Source of the DNA: Flavobacterium psychrophilum
GTDB taxonomy: Bacteria > Bacteroidota > Bacteroidia > Flavobacteriales > Flavobacteriaceae
DNA length: 64,000 bases
Reading direction: 5' to 3'
Assembly (NCBI GenBank): GCA_945879625.1
Contig: CAMCVA010000012.1
Location: forward strand, 16,025-80,024
Shown: positions 48,637 through 58,375 of the stretch, in pieces
Numbering within the stretch: the stretch's first letter is position 1
How the letters are laid out: each line of letters starts with the position of its first letter
The notes under the pieces: model-generated
Told to the model about the DNA's origin: nothing
The model's input: only the letters and a program-made list of their open reading frames with translations
Databases searched by the model: none
Made by a program: the position numbers and the translations under genes

Positions 48637-50004
48637 ATGTCACAAAAAATATTATTAGATAAAATTAACGTTCCTGGTATTAAAACATACGAGGTATATC
48701 GTCAAAACGGCGGCTATGCTTCGGTTGAAAAAGCCTTGAAAACATTAACGCCCGATGAGGTGGTTGAAGAAGTGAAAACTTCTGGGCTACGCGGACGTGG
48801 TGGCGCAGGATTTCCTACCGGAATGAAGTGGAGTTTCATAGATAAAAAATCAGGGAAGCCCAGACATTTGGTATGCAACGCCGACGAGTCAGAACCCGGA
48901 ACCTTCAAGGACCGTTTTTTGATGGAGTACATTCCGCATTTGTTGATCGAAGGAATGATCACCTCGAGCTATGCCTTGGGTTGTAATTTATCCTACATCT
49001 ACATTCGTGGCGAATACATGTGGGTGTACAAAATTTTAGAAAGAGCCCTGGCCGAAGCGCGTGCAGCCGGTTGGTTGGGTAAAAATATATTGGGAACCGG
49101 TTACGATTTGGAATTGTATGTTCAAATTGGAGCTGGGGCCTACATCTGTGGAGAAGAAACCGCATTAATTGAATCATTAGAAGGCAAACGCGGAAATCCA
49201 AGAATCAAGCCACCTTTCCCGGCAATTTCTGGTTTGTGGACCAATCCAACAGTAGTAAATAATGTAGAAACCATAGCTGCAGTGCCGTGGATTGTAAACA
49301 ATTCGGGTGCTGATTATGCTAAAATTGGTATTGGACGTTCTACCGGAACCAAATTAATTTCGGCCTCGGGACACATCAAAAATCAAGGAGTTTACGAAAT
49401 TGAATTGGGATTAAGCGTCTACGAATTTATGAACTCGGATGCCTATTTGGGCGGAATGAGCTCAGACCGACCGTTGAAGGCTTTTGTGCCTGGCGGAAGC
49501 TCGGTGCCGGTTTTACCCGCCAATTTAATCTACAAAACAGCCGCTGGCGAAGACCGATTAATGACCTACGAATCCTTGAGCGACGGTGGTTTTGCTACCG
49601 GATCGATGTTGGGTTCTGGCGGATTTATCGTATACAACGACACCGCTTGTATTGTGCGCAATACCTGGAATTTCTCTCGCTTTTATCACCACGAAAGCTG
49701 CGGACAATGTTCACCCTGTAGAGAAGGAACCGGTTGGTTGGAAAAAGTATTGCACCGCATCGAGAACGGACACGGCCGCGAAGAAGACGTCGATTTGTTG
49801 TTGAGCATACAAAGTAAAATAGAAGGAAATACCATCTGCCCATTGGGTGATGCGGCTTCCTGGCCTGTAGCTGCGGCTATTCGTCACTTTAGAGATGAGT
49901 TTGAATACCACATTCGTTTCCCAGAAAAAATTAAAAACAGAGACCACTTTGTAGCCGAGCCTTTTGAACAGGTAAAGCATTTGGTGGCAAAGCAAACGAT
50001 ATAA
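48637..50004 (+). CDS. nuoF: NADH-quinone oxidoreductase subunit F
   Basis: NuoF oxidises NADH and holds FMN and cluster N3. The 455-aa protein has the FMN/NAD motifs GLRGRGGAGFPTGMKW and CNADESEPGTFKDR, GAGAYICGEETALIESLEG, and the [4Fe-4S] ligands in CGQCSPCREGTGW plus CPLGDA. All motifs are intact. A 78-bp repeat-containing gap separates it from nuoG. Confidence 0.98.
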   Translation: MSQKILLDKINVPGIKTYEVYRQNGGYASVEKALKTLTPDEVVEEVKTSGLRGRGGAGFPTGMKWSFIDKKSGKPRHLVCNADESEPGTFKDRFLMEYIPHLLIEGMITSSYALGCNLSYIYIRGEYMWVYKILERALAEARAAGWLGKNILGTGYDLELYVQIGAGAYICGEETALIESLEGKRGNPRIKPPFPAISGLWTNPTVVNNVETIAAVPWIVNNSGADYAKIGIGRSTGTKLISASGHIKNQGVYEIELGLSVYEFMNSDAYLGGMSSDRPLKAFVPGGSSVPVLPANLIYKTAAGEDRLMTYESLSDGGFATGSMLGSGGFIVYNDTACIVRNTWNFSRFYHHESCGQCSPCREGTGWLEKVLHRIENGHGREEDVDLLLSIQSKIEGNTICPLGDAASWPVAAAIRHFRDEFEYHIRFPEKIKNRDHFVAEPFEQVKHLVAKQTI

Positions 50005-50082
50005 TTTTGTTTCAGGTTTCAGGTTTCAAGTTGGTAAGACTAAACCTGAAACCTGGAACATGAAACTTGAAACAAGAATAGA
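50005..50082. repeat. Inverted/tandem repeat between nuoF and nuoG
   Basis: CAGGTTTCAGGTTTCAAGTT faces AACCTGAAACCTGGAACATG and AAACTTGAAAC. The tandem TTTCAGG units and their complements can fold into a long hairpin inside the operon transcript. It resembles the atpD-atpC gap in layout. Confidence 0.75.
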
Positions 50083-51129
50083 ATGAAAGTAACCATAGAC
50101 GGTCAAGAAATTGAAGTAGAAGCAGGAACAACCATCCTACAAGCTGCTCGTATGATTGGTGGAGAAAGTGTGCCACCAGCCATGTGTTATTATTCTAAAT
50201 TAAAAGGAAGTGGCGGAAAATGCCGTTGCTGTTTGGTGGATGTAACCAAAGGCAGTGAAGCCGACCCACGTCCGATGCCCAAATTGGTGCCTTCGTGTGT
50301 AACGGGTTGTCAAGACGGAATGGAAATTGCCAGTACCGCTTCAGCCAGAGTACAAGAAGCCCGCAAGTCGGTCACTGAATTTTTGTTGATTAATCACCCC
50401 TTGGATTGCCCGGTCTGTGACCAAGCTGGCGAATGTGATTTGCAAAATTTGAGTTTCCAACACGGCAAATCTGAAACGCGCTATATCGAAGAAAAAAGAA
50501 CCTTTGAACCGGAAGATATTGGTCCAAACATTCAATTGCACATGAACCGTTGCATATTGTGTTACCGCTGTGTGATGGTGGCCGATCAGTTAACCGACAA
50601 CCGCGTACACGGAATTATGGACCGCGGCGATCACGCCAACATTTCAACCTGTATTTCTCAAGCGATTGATAATGAATTCTCCGGAAACATGATTGATGTG
50701 TGCCCAGTAGGCGCCTTAACCGACAAAACCTTCCGATTCAAATCGAGAGTGTGGTTCAACAAACCCTATAATGCACACCGCAACTGCACCAAATGCTGCG
50801 GAAAAACCACCGTTTGGATGTTTGGTGATGAAATTCAACGCATAACCGGCAGAAAAGACCAATACCACGAAGTGGAGGAATTCATCTGCAACGAATGCCG
50901 TTTTGACCACAAAGACCCGCAAGATTGGGTGATAGAAGGACCACGTCAATTCGAAAAAACGTCGGTGATCAACCAAAACAATTACACCCGAAAATTAGAA
51001 AAAGTGCAAATCGCGACCGAGAAAAATATACTCATGGGACGAGATATAGATCGGAAAAAAATAAGCATGAAAGATATTCCGCTTGCAGCGAGTTCTTCGG
51101 TAACACCAAAATCTAAGCCAAATGAATAG
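50083..51129 (+). CDS. nuoG: NADH-quinone oxidoreductase subunit G, short form
   Basis: The 348-aa protein covers the [2Fe-2S] ferredoxin domain (MCYYSKLKGSGGKCRCCLVDV), the His-Cys3 cluster segment HPLDCPVCDQAGECDLQ, and a further [4Fe-4S] region (NRCILCYRCV...CISQAI...VCPVGAL). It has only the start of the molybdopterin-oxidoreductase domain (NCTKCCGKTTVWMFGDEIQRI, FICNECRFD). E. coli NuoG is about 900 aa, so the catalytic-like molybdopterin domain is missing. Short NuoG is common in Bacteroidetes. Its stop overlaps the nuoH ATG by 8 bp. Confidence 0.93.
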   Translation: MKVTIDGQEIEVEAGTTILQAARMIGGESVPPAMCYYSKLKGSGGKCRCCLVDVTKGSEADPRPMPKLVPSCVTGCQDGMEIASTASARVQEARKSVTEFLLINHPLDCPVCDQAGECDLQNLSFQHGKSETRYIEEKRTFEPEDIGPNIQLHMNRCILCYRCVMVADQLTDNRVHGIMDRGDHANISTCISQAIDNEFSGNMIDVCPVGALTDKTFRFKSRVWFNKPYNAHRNCTKCCGKTTVWMFGDEIQRITGRKDQYHEVEEFICNECRFDHKDPQDWVIEGPRQFEKTSVINQNNYTRKLEKVQIATEKNILMGRDIDRKKISMKDIPLAASSSVTPKSKPNE

Positions 51130-52174
51130 TGCTTTTATCATTGAAAAAAGCGTACTGATTTTAGTCGTTTTTGCCATCACCATGATTATGGCCATGTACT
51201 CTACTTTGGCCGAACGTAAAATCGCTGCTTGGTTGCAAGACCGAATTGGGCCCAACAGAGCCGGAAAAGGCGGGATTCTACAGCCCTTGGCCGATGGATT
51301 AAAATTGTTTTCAAAAGAAGAATTTTTCCCCAACACCCCCAACAAAATCCTATTTATTATAGGTCCAGCCATTGCGATGAGCACGGCTTTAATGACCAGC
51401 GCCGTGATTCCTTGGGGCGATAAATTACACCTGTTTGGCAGAGACATCCTCTTGCAGGCCACCGACGTAGACGTTTCCTTGTTGTACATCTTTGGCGTGG
51501 TATCGGTAGGCGTATACGGCATCATGATTGGCGGCTGGGCATCCAATAACAAATTCTCTTTGATGGGCGCCGTTCGTGCTGCCTCGCAAATGGTTTCCTA
51601 CGAAGTTGCCATGGGTCTTTCTATGATTGCGTTGTTGATGATGACCGGGACTTTGAGCTTAAAAGAGATCTCCATGCAGCAATCGGGCTTGCACTGGAAT
51701 GTATTTTATCAACCGCTTTCCTTTCTGATTTTCCTAATCTGTGCCTTTGCCGAAACCAACCGTACTCCCTTTGATCTGGCTGAGTGCGAATCGGAGTTAA
51801 TTGGCGGATACCACACCGAATATTCGTCCATGAAAATGGGCTTTTATTTGTTTGCCGAATACGCGAACATGTTTATATCAGCCACGATTTTATCTGTCTT
51901 ATTTTTTGGCGGATACAATTATCCAGGCATGGAATGGGCGGTAACCAATTGGGGTGTAAACTTGGCCAACATTATTGGAATGGGTGTACTTTTTGCCAAA
52001 ATATGTGGATTCATCTTTTTCTACATGTGGGTGCGTTGGACCATCCCCAGATTCCGTTACGATCAATTGATGCATTTGGGCTGGCGCATATTAATTCCGT
52101 TATCCATTGCCAACATTGTGATAACTGGAATTGTGTTGTTGCGCCACGAAATTGCCGCTTACTTAGGGTTTTAA
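51122..52174 (+). CDS. nuoH: NADH-quinone oxidoreductase subunit H
   Basis: The 350-aa eight-helix subunit lines the quinone cavity. Motifs include AERKIAAWLQDRIGPNRAGKGGILQPLADGLKL and AETNRTPFDLAECESELIGGYHTEYS. The first 8 bp overlap the end of nuoG, suggesting translational coupling. Confidence 0.96.
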   Translation: MNSAFIIEKSVLILVVFAITMIMAMYSTLAERKIAAWLQDRIGPNRAGKGGILQPLADGLKLFSKEEFFPNTPNKILFIIGPAIAMSTALMTSAVIPWGDKLHLFGRDILLQATDVDVSLLYIFGVVSVGVYGIMIGGWASNNKFSLMGAVRAASQMVSYEVAMGLSMIALLMMTGTLSLKEISMQQSGLHWNVFYQPLSFLIFLICAFAETNRTPFDLAECESELIGGYHTEYSSMKMGFYLFAEYANMFISATILSVLFFGGYNYPGMEWAVTNWGVNLANIIGMGVLFAKICGFIFFYMWVRWTIPRFRYDQLMHLGWRILIPLSIANIVITGIVLLRHEIAAYLGF

Positions 52175-52212
52175 TTAATATCAATCACTAACGTTTAATA
52201 GAGAACGAACCG

Positions 52213-52761
52213 ATGACCGCACTAGAAACAATCTCCTTATCCGGGCGAAAAAAACAAGTTTCCAACAAGGAAATGACTTTTTTGGAACGCTTGTATTTGA
52301 TCGCTATAATCAAGGGTTTATGGATTACCATCAAACATTTATTCACCCGAAAAGTAACCATACAATATCCGGAGCAAGTGCGCGAAATGAGCCCAGTATA
52401 CCGCGGTCAGCACATGCTTAAACGTGACGAAAAAGGCCGTGAAAACTGTACTGCTTGCGGATTGTGTGCCTTGTCCTGTCCGGCTGAGGCCATTACCATG
52501 AAGGCCGCTGAACGCACAAAAGAAGAATTGCATTTATACCGCGAAGAGAAATACGCCGAAATCTACGAGATCAACATGTTGCGTTGTATTTTTTGTGGCT
52601 TGTGCGAAGAGGCTTGTCCAAAAGACGCCATCTACCTGACTACCTCAAAAGTGTTGGTGCCATCTAGTTATGAGCGAGAAGATTTTATTTTCGGGAAAGA
52701 CAAATTAGTCATGCCGTTGGACATTGCCATGCAAAACGCTCAACTCAAAAACGCCAACTAA
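52213..52761 (+). CDS. nuoI: NADH-quinone oxidoreductase subunit I
   Basis: The 182-aa 2x[4Fe-4S] ferredoxin-like subunit holds clusters N6a and N6b. Both CxxCxxCxxxCP motifs are present: CTACGLCALSCP and CIFCGLCEEACP. The ATG of nuoJ overlaps its last base (TAATG). Confidence 0.96.
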   Translation: MTALETISLSGRKKQVSNKEMTFLERLYLIAIIKGLWITIKHLFTRKVTIQYPEQVREMSPVYRGQHMLKRDEKGRENCTACGLCALSCPAEAITMKAAERTKEELHLYREEKYAEIYEINMLRCIFCGLCEEACPKDAIYLTTSKVLVPSSYEREDFIFGKDKLVMPLDIAMQNAQLKNAN

Positions 52762-53273
52762 TGAATACATTTTTAGTCTTATTTAGCGTGTTATCGGCCA
52801 TCACTTTAGCGACGGCATTTTTAACCATTTTTACCAAAAACCCGATTCACAGCGCCATCTATTTGGTGATCTGTTTCTCCTCCATTACTGGACATTATTT
52901 GTTGCTCAACGCTCAATTTTTGGGAATCGTAAACTTTATCGTCTACACCGGTGCGATTATGGTTTTGTTTTTATTCACCTTGATGTTAATGAACCTAAAC
53001 AAAGAAGACGAAGTGCATAAACCGCGGGTTACTCGTTTGGCCGCAGTGGTATTGTTTTGCGTGATGTGTTTGGTTTTGTTGGCTATTTTCATCAATTCAA
53101 AACCGATTGTGGGCGATTATGATTCGATTGGAGAAGATTACCAATCGACAAAAGTATTGGGCAGAGTACTCCTTAACGAATACATGTTGCCGTTTGAATA
53201 TGTTTCCATCTTGTTGCTTGTTGCCATGATTGGGGTTGTGTTGTTGTCTAAAAAAGAAAAATCAGGGAAGTAA
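52761..53273 (+). CDS. nuoJ: NADH-quinone oxidoreductase subunit J
   Basis: The 170-aa membrane subunit has five hydrophobic helices; the segment [46 protein letters not shown] is typical. Overlaps nuoI by one base. Confidence 0.93.
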   Translation: MNTFLVLFSVLSAITLATAFLTIFTKNPIHSAIYLVICFSSITGHYLLLNAQFLGIVNFIVYTGAIMVLFLFTLMLMNLNKEDEVHKPRVTRLAAVVLFCVMCLVLLAIFINSKPIVGDYDSIGEDYQSTKVLGRVLLNEYMLPFEYVSILLLVAMIGVVLLSKKEKSGK

Positions 53274-53274
53274 T

Positions 53275-53595
53275 ATGAATAATATCTTGAATCAAATCGG
53301 AATCGAGAACTACATATTTTTATGTGTCATCTTGTTTTGTATCGGCGTATTTGGCGTACTCTATCGCCGAAATGCCATCATTGTTTTTATGTCGATAGAA
53401 ATCATGTTAAATGCCGTGAATTTGCTTTTTGTGGCTTTTTCAACCTACCACCAAGATGCACAAGGCCAAGTATTTGTGTTTTTCTCGATGGCCGTAGCGG
53501 CCGCTGAGGTTGCGGTAGGATTGGCCATATTGGTGTCGATTTTTAGAAGCATCGGCTCAATTGACATTGACAATTTAAAAAATTTAAAAGGATAA
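53275..53595 (+). CDS. nuoK: NADH-quinone oxidoreductase subunit K
   Basis: The start is set at the ATG at 53275, one base after the nuoJ stop, giving 106 aa; an upstream in-frame ATG at 53230 lies inside nuoJ. Three helices and the motif [19 protein letters not shown] with the conserved membrane Glu are present. NuoK is part of the proton-translocating core. Confidence 0.94.
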   Translation: MNNILNQIGIENYIFLCVILFCIGVFGVLYRRNAIIVFMSIEIMLNAVNLLFVAFSTYHQDAQGQVFVFFSMAVAAAEVAVGLAILVSIFRSIGSIDIDNLKNLKG

Positions 53596-53601
53596 TTTTC
53601 T

Positions 53602-55476
53602 ATGGATACTTCATTAGCCTTAGTACTAGTTTTATCTCCTTTCGCCGGATTTTTGCTCAATGTTTTCTTCGGGAAACAACTAGGAAAAACAGCTTCGGGC
53701 GTGTTGGGAACCTTGGCCGTGGTGGTTTCATTTGTGGCCACACTCTTGGTTTTCCTCAACTTGCAAACAACCGGAAAAGCGGTTTCAGTTCCTTTGTTTG
53801 ATTGGATTCAACTGCAAGCGATTACCATAAAATTTGGATTTCTATTTGATCAACTGTCGGTGTTGTGGTTGCTGTTTGTTACCGGTATTGGTTCGTTGAT
53901 CCATTTGTATTCCATCAGTTATATGCACGACGACGAGAACATGCACAAATTTTTTGCCTATTTAAATTTATTTGTCTTTTTCATGATCACCCTTGTGGTG
54001 GGCAGTAACCTCGTGGTAATGTTCATTGGTTGGGAAGGCGTGGGCTTGTGCTCGTATTTGCTCATCGGGTTTTGGCACAGCAACCAAGAATACAACGACG
54101 CGGCCAAGAAAGCATTTATCATGAACCGTATAGGCGATTTAGGCTTATTGATTGGCATTTTTATCTTGGGCAGTTTGTTTTCTACTCTTGATTTTGCTGG
54201 CTTGCAAACGGCCTTAGCCGGAGGAGCTCCTTCTGCCTTATTATCTATAGCTGCTTTGGCCTTATTTATTGGTGCCTGCGGAAAATCAGCACAAATCCCT
54301 TTGTACACCTGGTTGCCCGATGCGATGGCTGGACCTACGCCGGTTTCGGCATTAATTCACGCGGCTACCATGGTTACCGCCGGAATTTTTATGATTACGC
54401 GCATGCACTTTTTGTTTGATTTAGCACCCGAAGTACAAACCATTATTGCCATTGTTGGTGCGGCCACAGCCTTATTGGCGGCTACCATTGGCTTGTTTCA
54501 AAACGACATCAAAAAAGTATTGGCCTATTCTACCGTTTCTCAATTGGGATTAATGTTTTTGGCCTTGGGCCTAGGCGCCTATCAAGTGGCCGTGTTTCAC
54601 GTTATCACACATGCATTCTTTAAGGCCTGTTTATTCTTGGGCTCAGGTTCAGTGATTCACGCCTTGCACGGCGAACAAGATATGCGCAACATGGGTGGCT
54701 TGAAAAAAGCGATGCCCATCACCTTTATGACCATGTTGGTTTCGAGTTTGGCCATTGCCGGAATTTTTCCTTTGGCTGGATTTTGGTCCAAAGACGAAAT
54801 TTTACTCACGGCCTTTCACCACAACATTGCCCTTTGGGTAGTAGGTTCGGTGGCCTCAGTAATGACCGCGTTCTATATGTTTCGATTGATGTACTTGACA
54901 TTCTTTACCACATTCCGCGGTACAGAAGAGCAAGAAAAACACCTGCACGAAAGTCCCGCTTTAATCACGTTTCCGTTAATCGTATTGGCCATTTTGGCTG
55001 CACTTGGCGGCGCGATTAATTTACCGGGCAGCACTTGGCTCAATCACTACTTGGCTCCTTTATTTCAATCCGAACATGCCGAACATGCCTTGGGCACATT
55101 AGAATACAGTTTGATGGGAGTAGCCTTGGCCGGAGGAATTTTTGGAATCCTTTGGGCCCGACGTCAATTTATTACCCAAAAAAGTTTACCCAAAGCCGAC
55201 GAGCAAATGCAAGGCTTTGCCAAAGTGGTGTACCACAAATATTATGTAGATGAAGCCTATATGCGCTTGATCATCAACCCAATTAATAGCGCTTCCCGAT
55301 TTTTCCGTGACACGGTAGAAACCAGTTTGTCGGCAGTTGTTTTTGGTTTGGCCAAAGTAACCTTGGCACTCGGCGCACAAGGCCGAAAAGTGCACAACGG
55401 AAACACCGGTTTGTATTTGTTTGCCTTTGTATTGGGTGTAATTGCCCTTATCACGTATTTGTTCATCGTTCAATAA
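53602..55476 (+). CDS. nuoL: NADH-quinone oxidoreductase subunit L
   Basis: The 624-aa antiporter-like subunit has the conserved membrane residues in FIGWEGVGLCSYLLIGFW, the motif YTWLPDAMAGPTPVSALIHAATMVTAGIF (Lys/His proton path) and KVLAYSTVSQLGLMF. It is of normal length and includes the long C-terminal helix region. Gap to nuoK 6 bp. Confidence 0.97.
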   Translation: MDTSLALVLVLSPFAGFLLNVFFGKQLGKTASGVLGTLAVVVSFVATLLVFLNLQTTGKAVSVPLFDWIQLQAITIKFGFLFDQLSVLWLLFVTGIGSLIHLYSISYMHDDENMHKFFAYLNLFVFFMITLVVGSNLVVMFIGWEGVGLCSYLLIGFWHSNQEYNDAAKKAFIMNRIGDLGLLIGIFILGSLFSTLDFAGLQTALAGGAPSALLSIAALALFIGACGKSAQIPLYTWLPDAMAGPTPVSALIHAATMVTAGIFMITRMHFLFDLAPEVQTIIAIVGAATALLAATIGLFQNDIKKVLAYSTVSQLGLMFLALGLGAYQVAVFHVITHAFFKACLFLGSGSVIHALHGEQDMRNMGGLKKAMPITFMTMLVSSLAIAGIFPLAGFWSKDEILLTAFHHNIALWVVGSVASVMTAFYMFRLMYLTFFTTFRGTEEQEKHLHESPALITFPLIVLAILAALGGAINLPGSTWLNHYLAPLFQSEHAEHALGTLEYSLMGVALAGGIFGILWARRQFITQKSLPKADEQMQGFAKVVYHKYYVDEAYMRLIINPINSASRFFRDTVETSLSAVVFGLAKVTLALGAQGRKVHNGNTGLYLFAFVLGVIALITYLFIVQ

Positions 55477-55486
55477 TTATACTCTA

Positions 55487-56920
55487 ATGGATATATCGTC
55501 AGTATTACTGTTATTATTAGTTGGGTCAGTGGTTACCTTTTTGGTTGGAAACCAATGGGCATCAAAAGTAGCCTTGTTGTTTTCGGCATTGGCCTTGGGT
55601 GTTTCCTGCTATTTGTTGAACGCATATCAATTGGGACAACACATTGATTTTGTAGCTCCTTGGATTGCCAATCCCAATGTGAGTATTGCTTTGTTGGCCG
55701 ATGGCTTGTCTTTGGCTATGGTGTTGCTTACCACAAGTTTGATTCCCTTAATCATTATATCGGGCTTTGGCACGCATTTCGAAAACGCCAAATCCATCTA
55801 TGCCTTGTTGCTGTTTATGGCTTTTGCCATGGTGGGAACATTCCTTGCGGTTGATGGGTTGTTGTATTATATTTTCTGGGAATTGTCCTTGATCCCCATC
55901 TACTTTATTGCCTTGCTTTGGGGCAACGGCGATGCCGACGAGCGCAAAAAAGCAGTCGTGAAGTTCTTTATTTATACACTTGCAGGCTCGTTATTTATGT
56001 TGGTAGCCTTTGTCTACATGTACCAACAAGCCGGCAGTTTCTTGTTGAAAGATTTGTACCAATTGAAACTTTCCGCTACCGAACAATTTTGGATTTTCTT
56101 GGCTTTCTTTTTGGCTTATGCCATCAAAATTCCGTTGATTCCATTTCATACTTGGCAGGCCAACGTATACCAAAAAGCACCTGCAATTGGCACCATGTTG
56201 TTGTCTGGGATTATGCTAAAAATGGGATTGTACAGCGTAATCCGTTGGCAATTGCCATTGGCTCCACAGGCGGCAATCGAATACAAAAATTGGTGGATTG
56301 GCTTAGGCTTGGCTGGCGTAATTTATGGCGCTGTAGTCGCTTTGCGTCAAAAGGACTTGAAAAAATTATTGGCCTATTCGTCTTTGTCGCACGTAGGAAT
56401 TATTGCGGCAGGAATTTATACCTTGAGCCTAGATGGGTTGCGTGGCGCTGTCATGCAAATGATTGCACACGGATTTGTGGTGGTAGGCTTGTTCTTGGCC
56501 GCCGAAGTTATTTATCGTCGTTATCAAACCCATGCCATTTCTGAGATGGGAGGTATTCGTGCCCAAGCACCGAGATTCACTTCGTTGTTTATGTTGTTGG
56601 TTTTGGCCTCGGTGGCCTTGCCGACTACCTTTAACTTTGTAGGAGAATTTACCGTATTGTACAGTTTGTTCACCACCAATATATGGTTTGCTGTAGTAGG
56701 CGGATTAACAATTATTCTGGGTGCCTATTACATGCTCAAAATGTTCCAATACGTAATGATGGGAGCAACCAATGCCAAAGGTTTTTGCGACATCAGTCTA
56801 ACTGAAGGCATTACGATGGTAGCGTTGGTAGCGGTTTTGTTGTTTTTTGGGATGTATCCAAAACCTATTAACGACTTGATTGCGCCGAGTTTGGAAATCA
56901 TTGTCAAGCGTTTACAATAA
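55487..56920 (+). CDS. nuoM: NADH-quinone oxidoreductase subunit M
   Basis: The start is set at the ATG at 55487 (MDISSVLLLLLVG, 477 aa), since the in-frame upstream ATG at 55442 lies within nuoL. The antiporter-like features YYIFWELSLIPIYFIALLWG, IPLIPFHTWQANVYQKAPAIGTMLLSGIMLKMGLYSVIRW and KKLLAYSSLSHVGIIAAG are all present. Confidence 0.95.
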   Translation: MDISSVLLLLLVGSVVTFLVGNQWASKVALLFSALALGVSCYLLNAYQLGQHIDFVAPWIANPNVSIALLADGLSLAMVLLTTSLIPLIIISGFGTHFENAKSIYALLLFMAFAMVGTFLAVDGLLYYIFWELSLIPIYFIALLWGNGDADERKKAVVKFFIYTLAGSLFMLVAFVYMYQQAGSFLLKDLYQLKLSATEQFWIFLAFFLAYAIKIPLIPFHTWQANVYQKAPAIGTMLLSGIMLKMGLYSVIRWQLPLAPQAAIEYKNWWIGLGLAGVIYGAVVALRQKDLKKLLAYSSLSHVGIIAAGIYTLSLDGLRGAVMQMIAHGFVVVGLFLAAEVIYRRYQTHAISEMGGIRAQAPRFTSLFMLLVLASVALPTTFNFVGEFTVLYSLFTTNIWFAVVGGLTIILGAYYMLKMFQYVMMGATNAKGFCDISLTEGITMVALVAVLLFFGMYPKPINDLIAPSLEIIVKRLQ

Positions 56921-56991
56921 ATATAGAATTAGAGAAAAATACCGAAGATGCCCAATCAGTGTGCCTCTTTTGACACTAAAATAACACACCT

Positions 56992-58359
56992 ATGAATACA
57001 TTAATTGCCATTATCGGATTAGGAATTTTAACGTTGCTGTTGGAGATTCTCAACCTAAGAAAAGCGATTATTCCCTTTACTATGTTGGGCTTGTTGGGCA
57101 TTTTGGGGCTCACTATGCTCGATTATGATGCGCCAGCGGCCTATTATAACAACATGATTGTGGTTTCCAACTACTCGGTGTGTTTCTCGAGTTTATTTAT
57201 TGTATTGACTATTTTCTTGTTGGCCTTGAGTCATGATTTTTATGACAACCAATCCAGCAAACTCTCTGATTTTATTGCGATTAAAATATTCTTATTGTCT
57301 GGTGCAGTTGCTATGGTTTCGTTTGGCAATTTGGCGATGTTCTTCTTGGGCATCGAGGTTTTGTCTATTTCCTTATATATTTTGGCGGCCAGCAACCGAT
57401 TAAACCTGAAAAGTAACGAAGCCGGAATGAAGTACTTCTTGATGGGCTCGTTTGCTTCGGGAATTTTATTGTTTGGAATTTGTTTAATCTACGGCGCGAT
57501 GGGCACTTTTGATGTAGCCGAAATCGCCGAATTATCGCACTCGGCCGAATTACCCAGTTGGTTTTTTGTAGGGGTTTTGCTCATGTGCATCGGGATGTTA
57601 TTCAAGATTGCAGCCGTACCGTTTCACTTTTGGGCACCCGATGTATACGAAGGATCTCCTGCATTGACTACCGCCACCATGAGTACCTTGGCCAAAGTAG
57701 TGGCGATGGCAACTTTTTATAAATTATTGGTGGTATTAAACCCCGAATTGTCCTTCCATTTTAATACTACCATTGCCATCATTTCAATCGCTTCCATGAC
57801 CGTTGGAAACATAATGGCTTTGCAACAACAAAACGTAAAACGGATGCTCGCCTTTTCAGGAATCTCGCATGCCGGATTTATGTTGATGTCCTTGTTGAGT
57901 TTGAGCACGGCTGCCAGCAGTTTGTTTTATTATGCAACCGCCTATGCCATTGCCGGAATTGGTGCTTTTGCAGTAGTGTTATATGTGTGTAAAAATCGCG
58001 AAAACGAAGACTATGTAAATTTCCATGGCTTGGCCAAAACCAATCCGCTGTTGGCTGCTGTAATGACCATCTCGTTGTTGTCCATGGCAGGAATTCCTAT
58101 CTTCTCTGGCTTTTTTGCCAAGTTGGGCTTGTTCAATATCACGCTAGCTTCAGGCTTTTTGGTGGTAGTTATTGCCGCAGTAATCAATTCGATTATTAGT
58201 GTGGGGTATTACTTCAAACTCATTTTAGCCATGTACACCAAACCCGCCAACGAAACCAAAACGGGAACTCCAGTTTTGTTGTATACCGTGGCGATTTACG
58301 CAGCCTTGCTCACAATTGCCCTGGGATTATTCCCGCAGTTAGTATTGGGTTTGTTGTAG
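56992..58359 (+). CDS. nuoN: NADH-quinone oxidoreductase subunit N
   Basis: The 455-aa third antiporter-like subunit closes the operon. Motifs include FKIAAVPFHFWAPDVYEGSPALTTATMSTLAKVVAM, KRMLAFSGISHAGFMLM and FFLGIEVLSISLYIL. It follows nuoM by 71 bp. No clear terminator follows, so the VanZ-like gene 16 bp on may be co-transcribed. Confidence 0.96.
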   Translation: MNTLIAIIGLGILTLLLEILNLRKAIIPFTMLGLLGILGLTMLDYDAPAAYYNNMIVVSNYSVCFSSLFIVLTIFLLALSHDFYDNQSSKLSDFIAIKIFLLSGAVAMVSFGNLAMFFLGIEVLSISLYILAASNRLNLKSNEAGMKYFLMGSFASGILLFGICLIYGAMGTFDVAEIAELSHSAELPSWFFVGVLLMCIGMLFKIAAVPFHFWAPDVYEGSPALTTATMSTLAKVVAMATFYKLLVVLNPELSFHFNTTIAIISIASMTVGNIMALQQQNVKRMLAFSGISHAGFMLMSLLSLSTAASSLFYYATAYAIAGIGAFAVVLYVCKNRENEDYVNFHGLAKTNPLLAAVMTISLLSMAGIPIFSGFFAKLGLFNITLASGFLVVVIAAVINSIISVGYYFKLILAMYTKPANETKTGTPVLLYTVAIYAALLTIALGLFPQLVLGLL

Positions 58360-58375
58360 GGAGTAATTTTAATCC

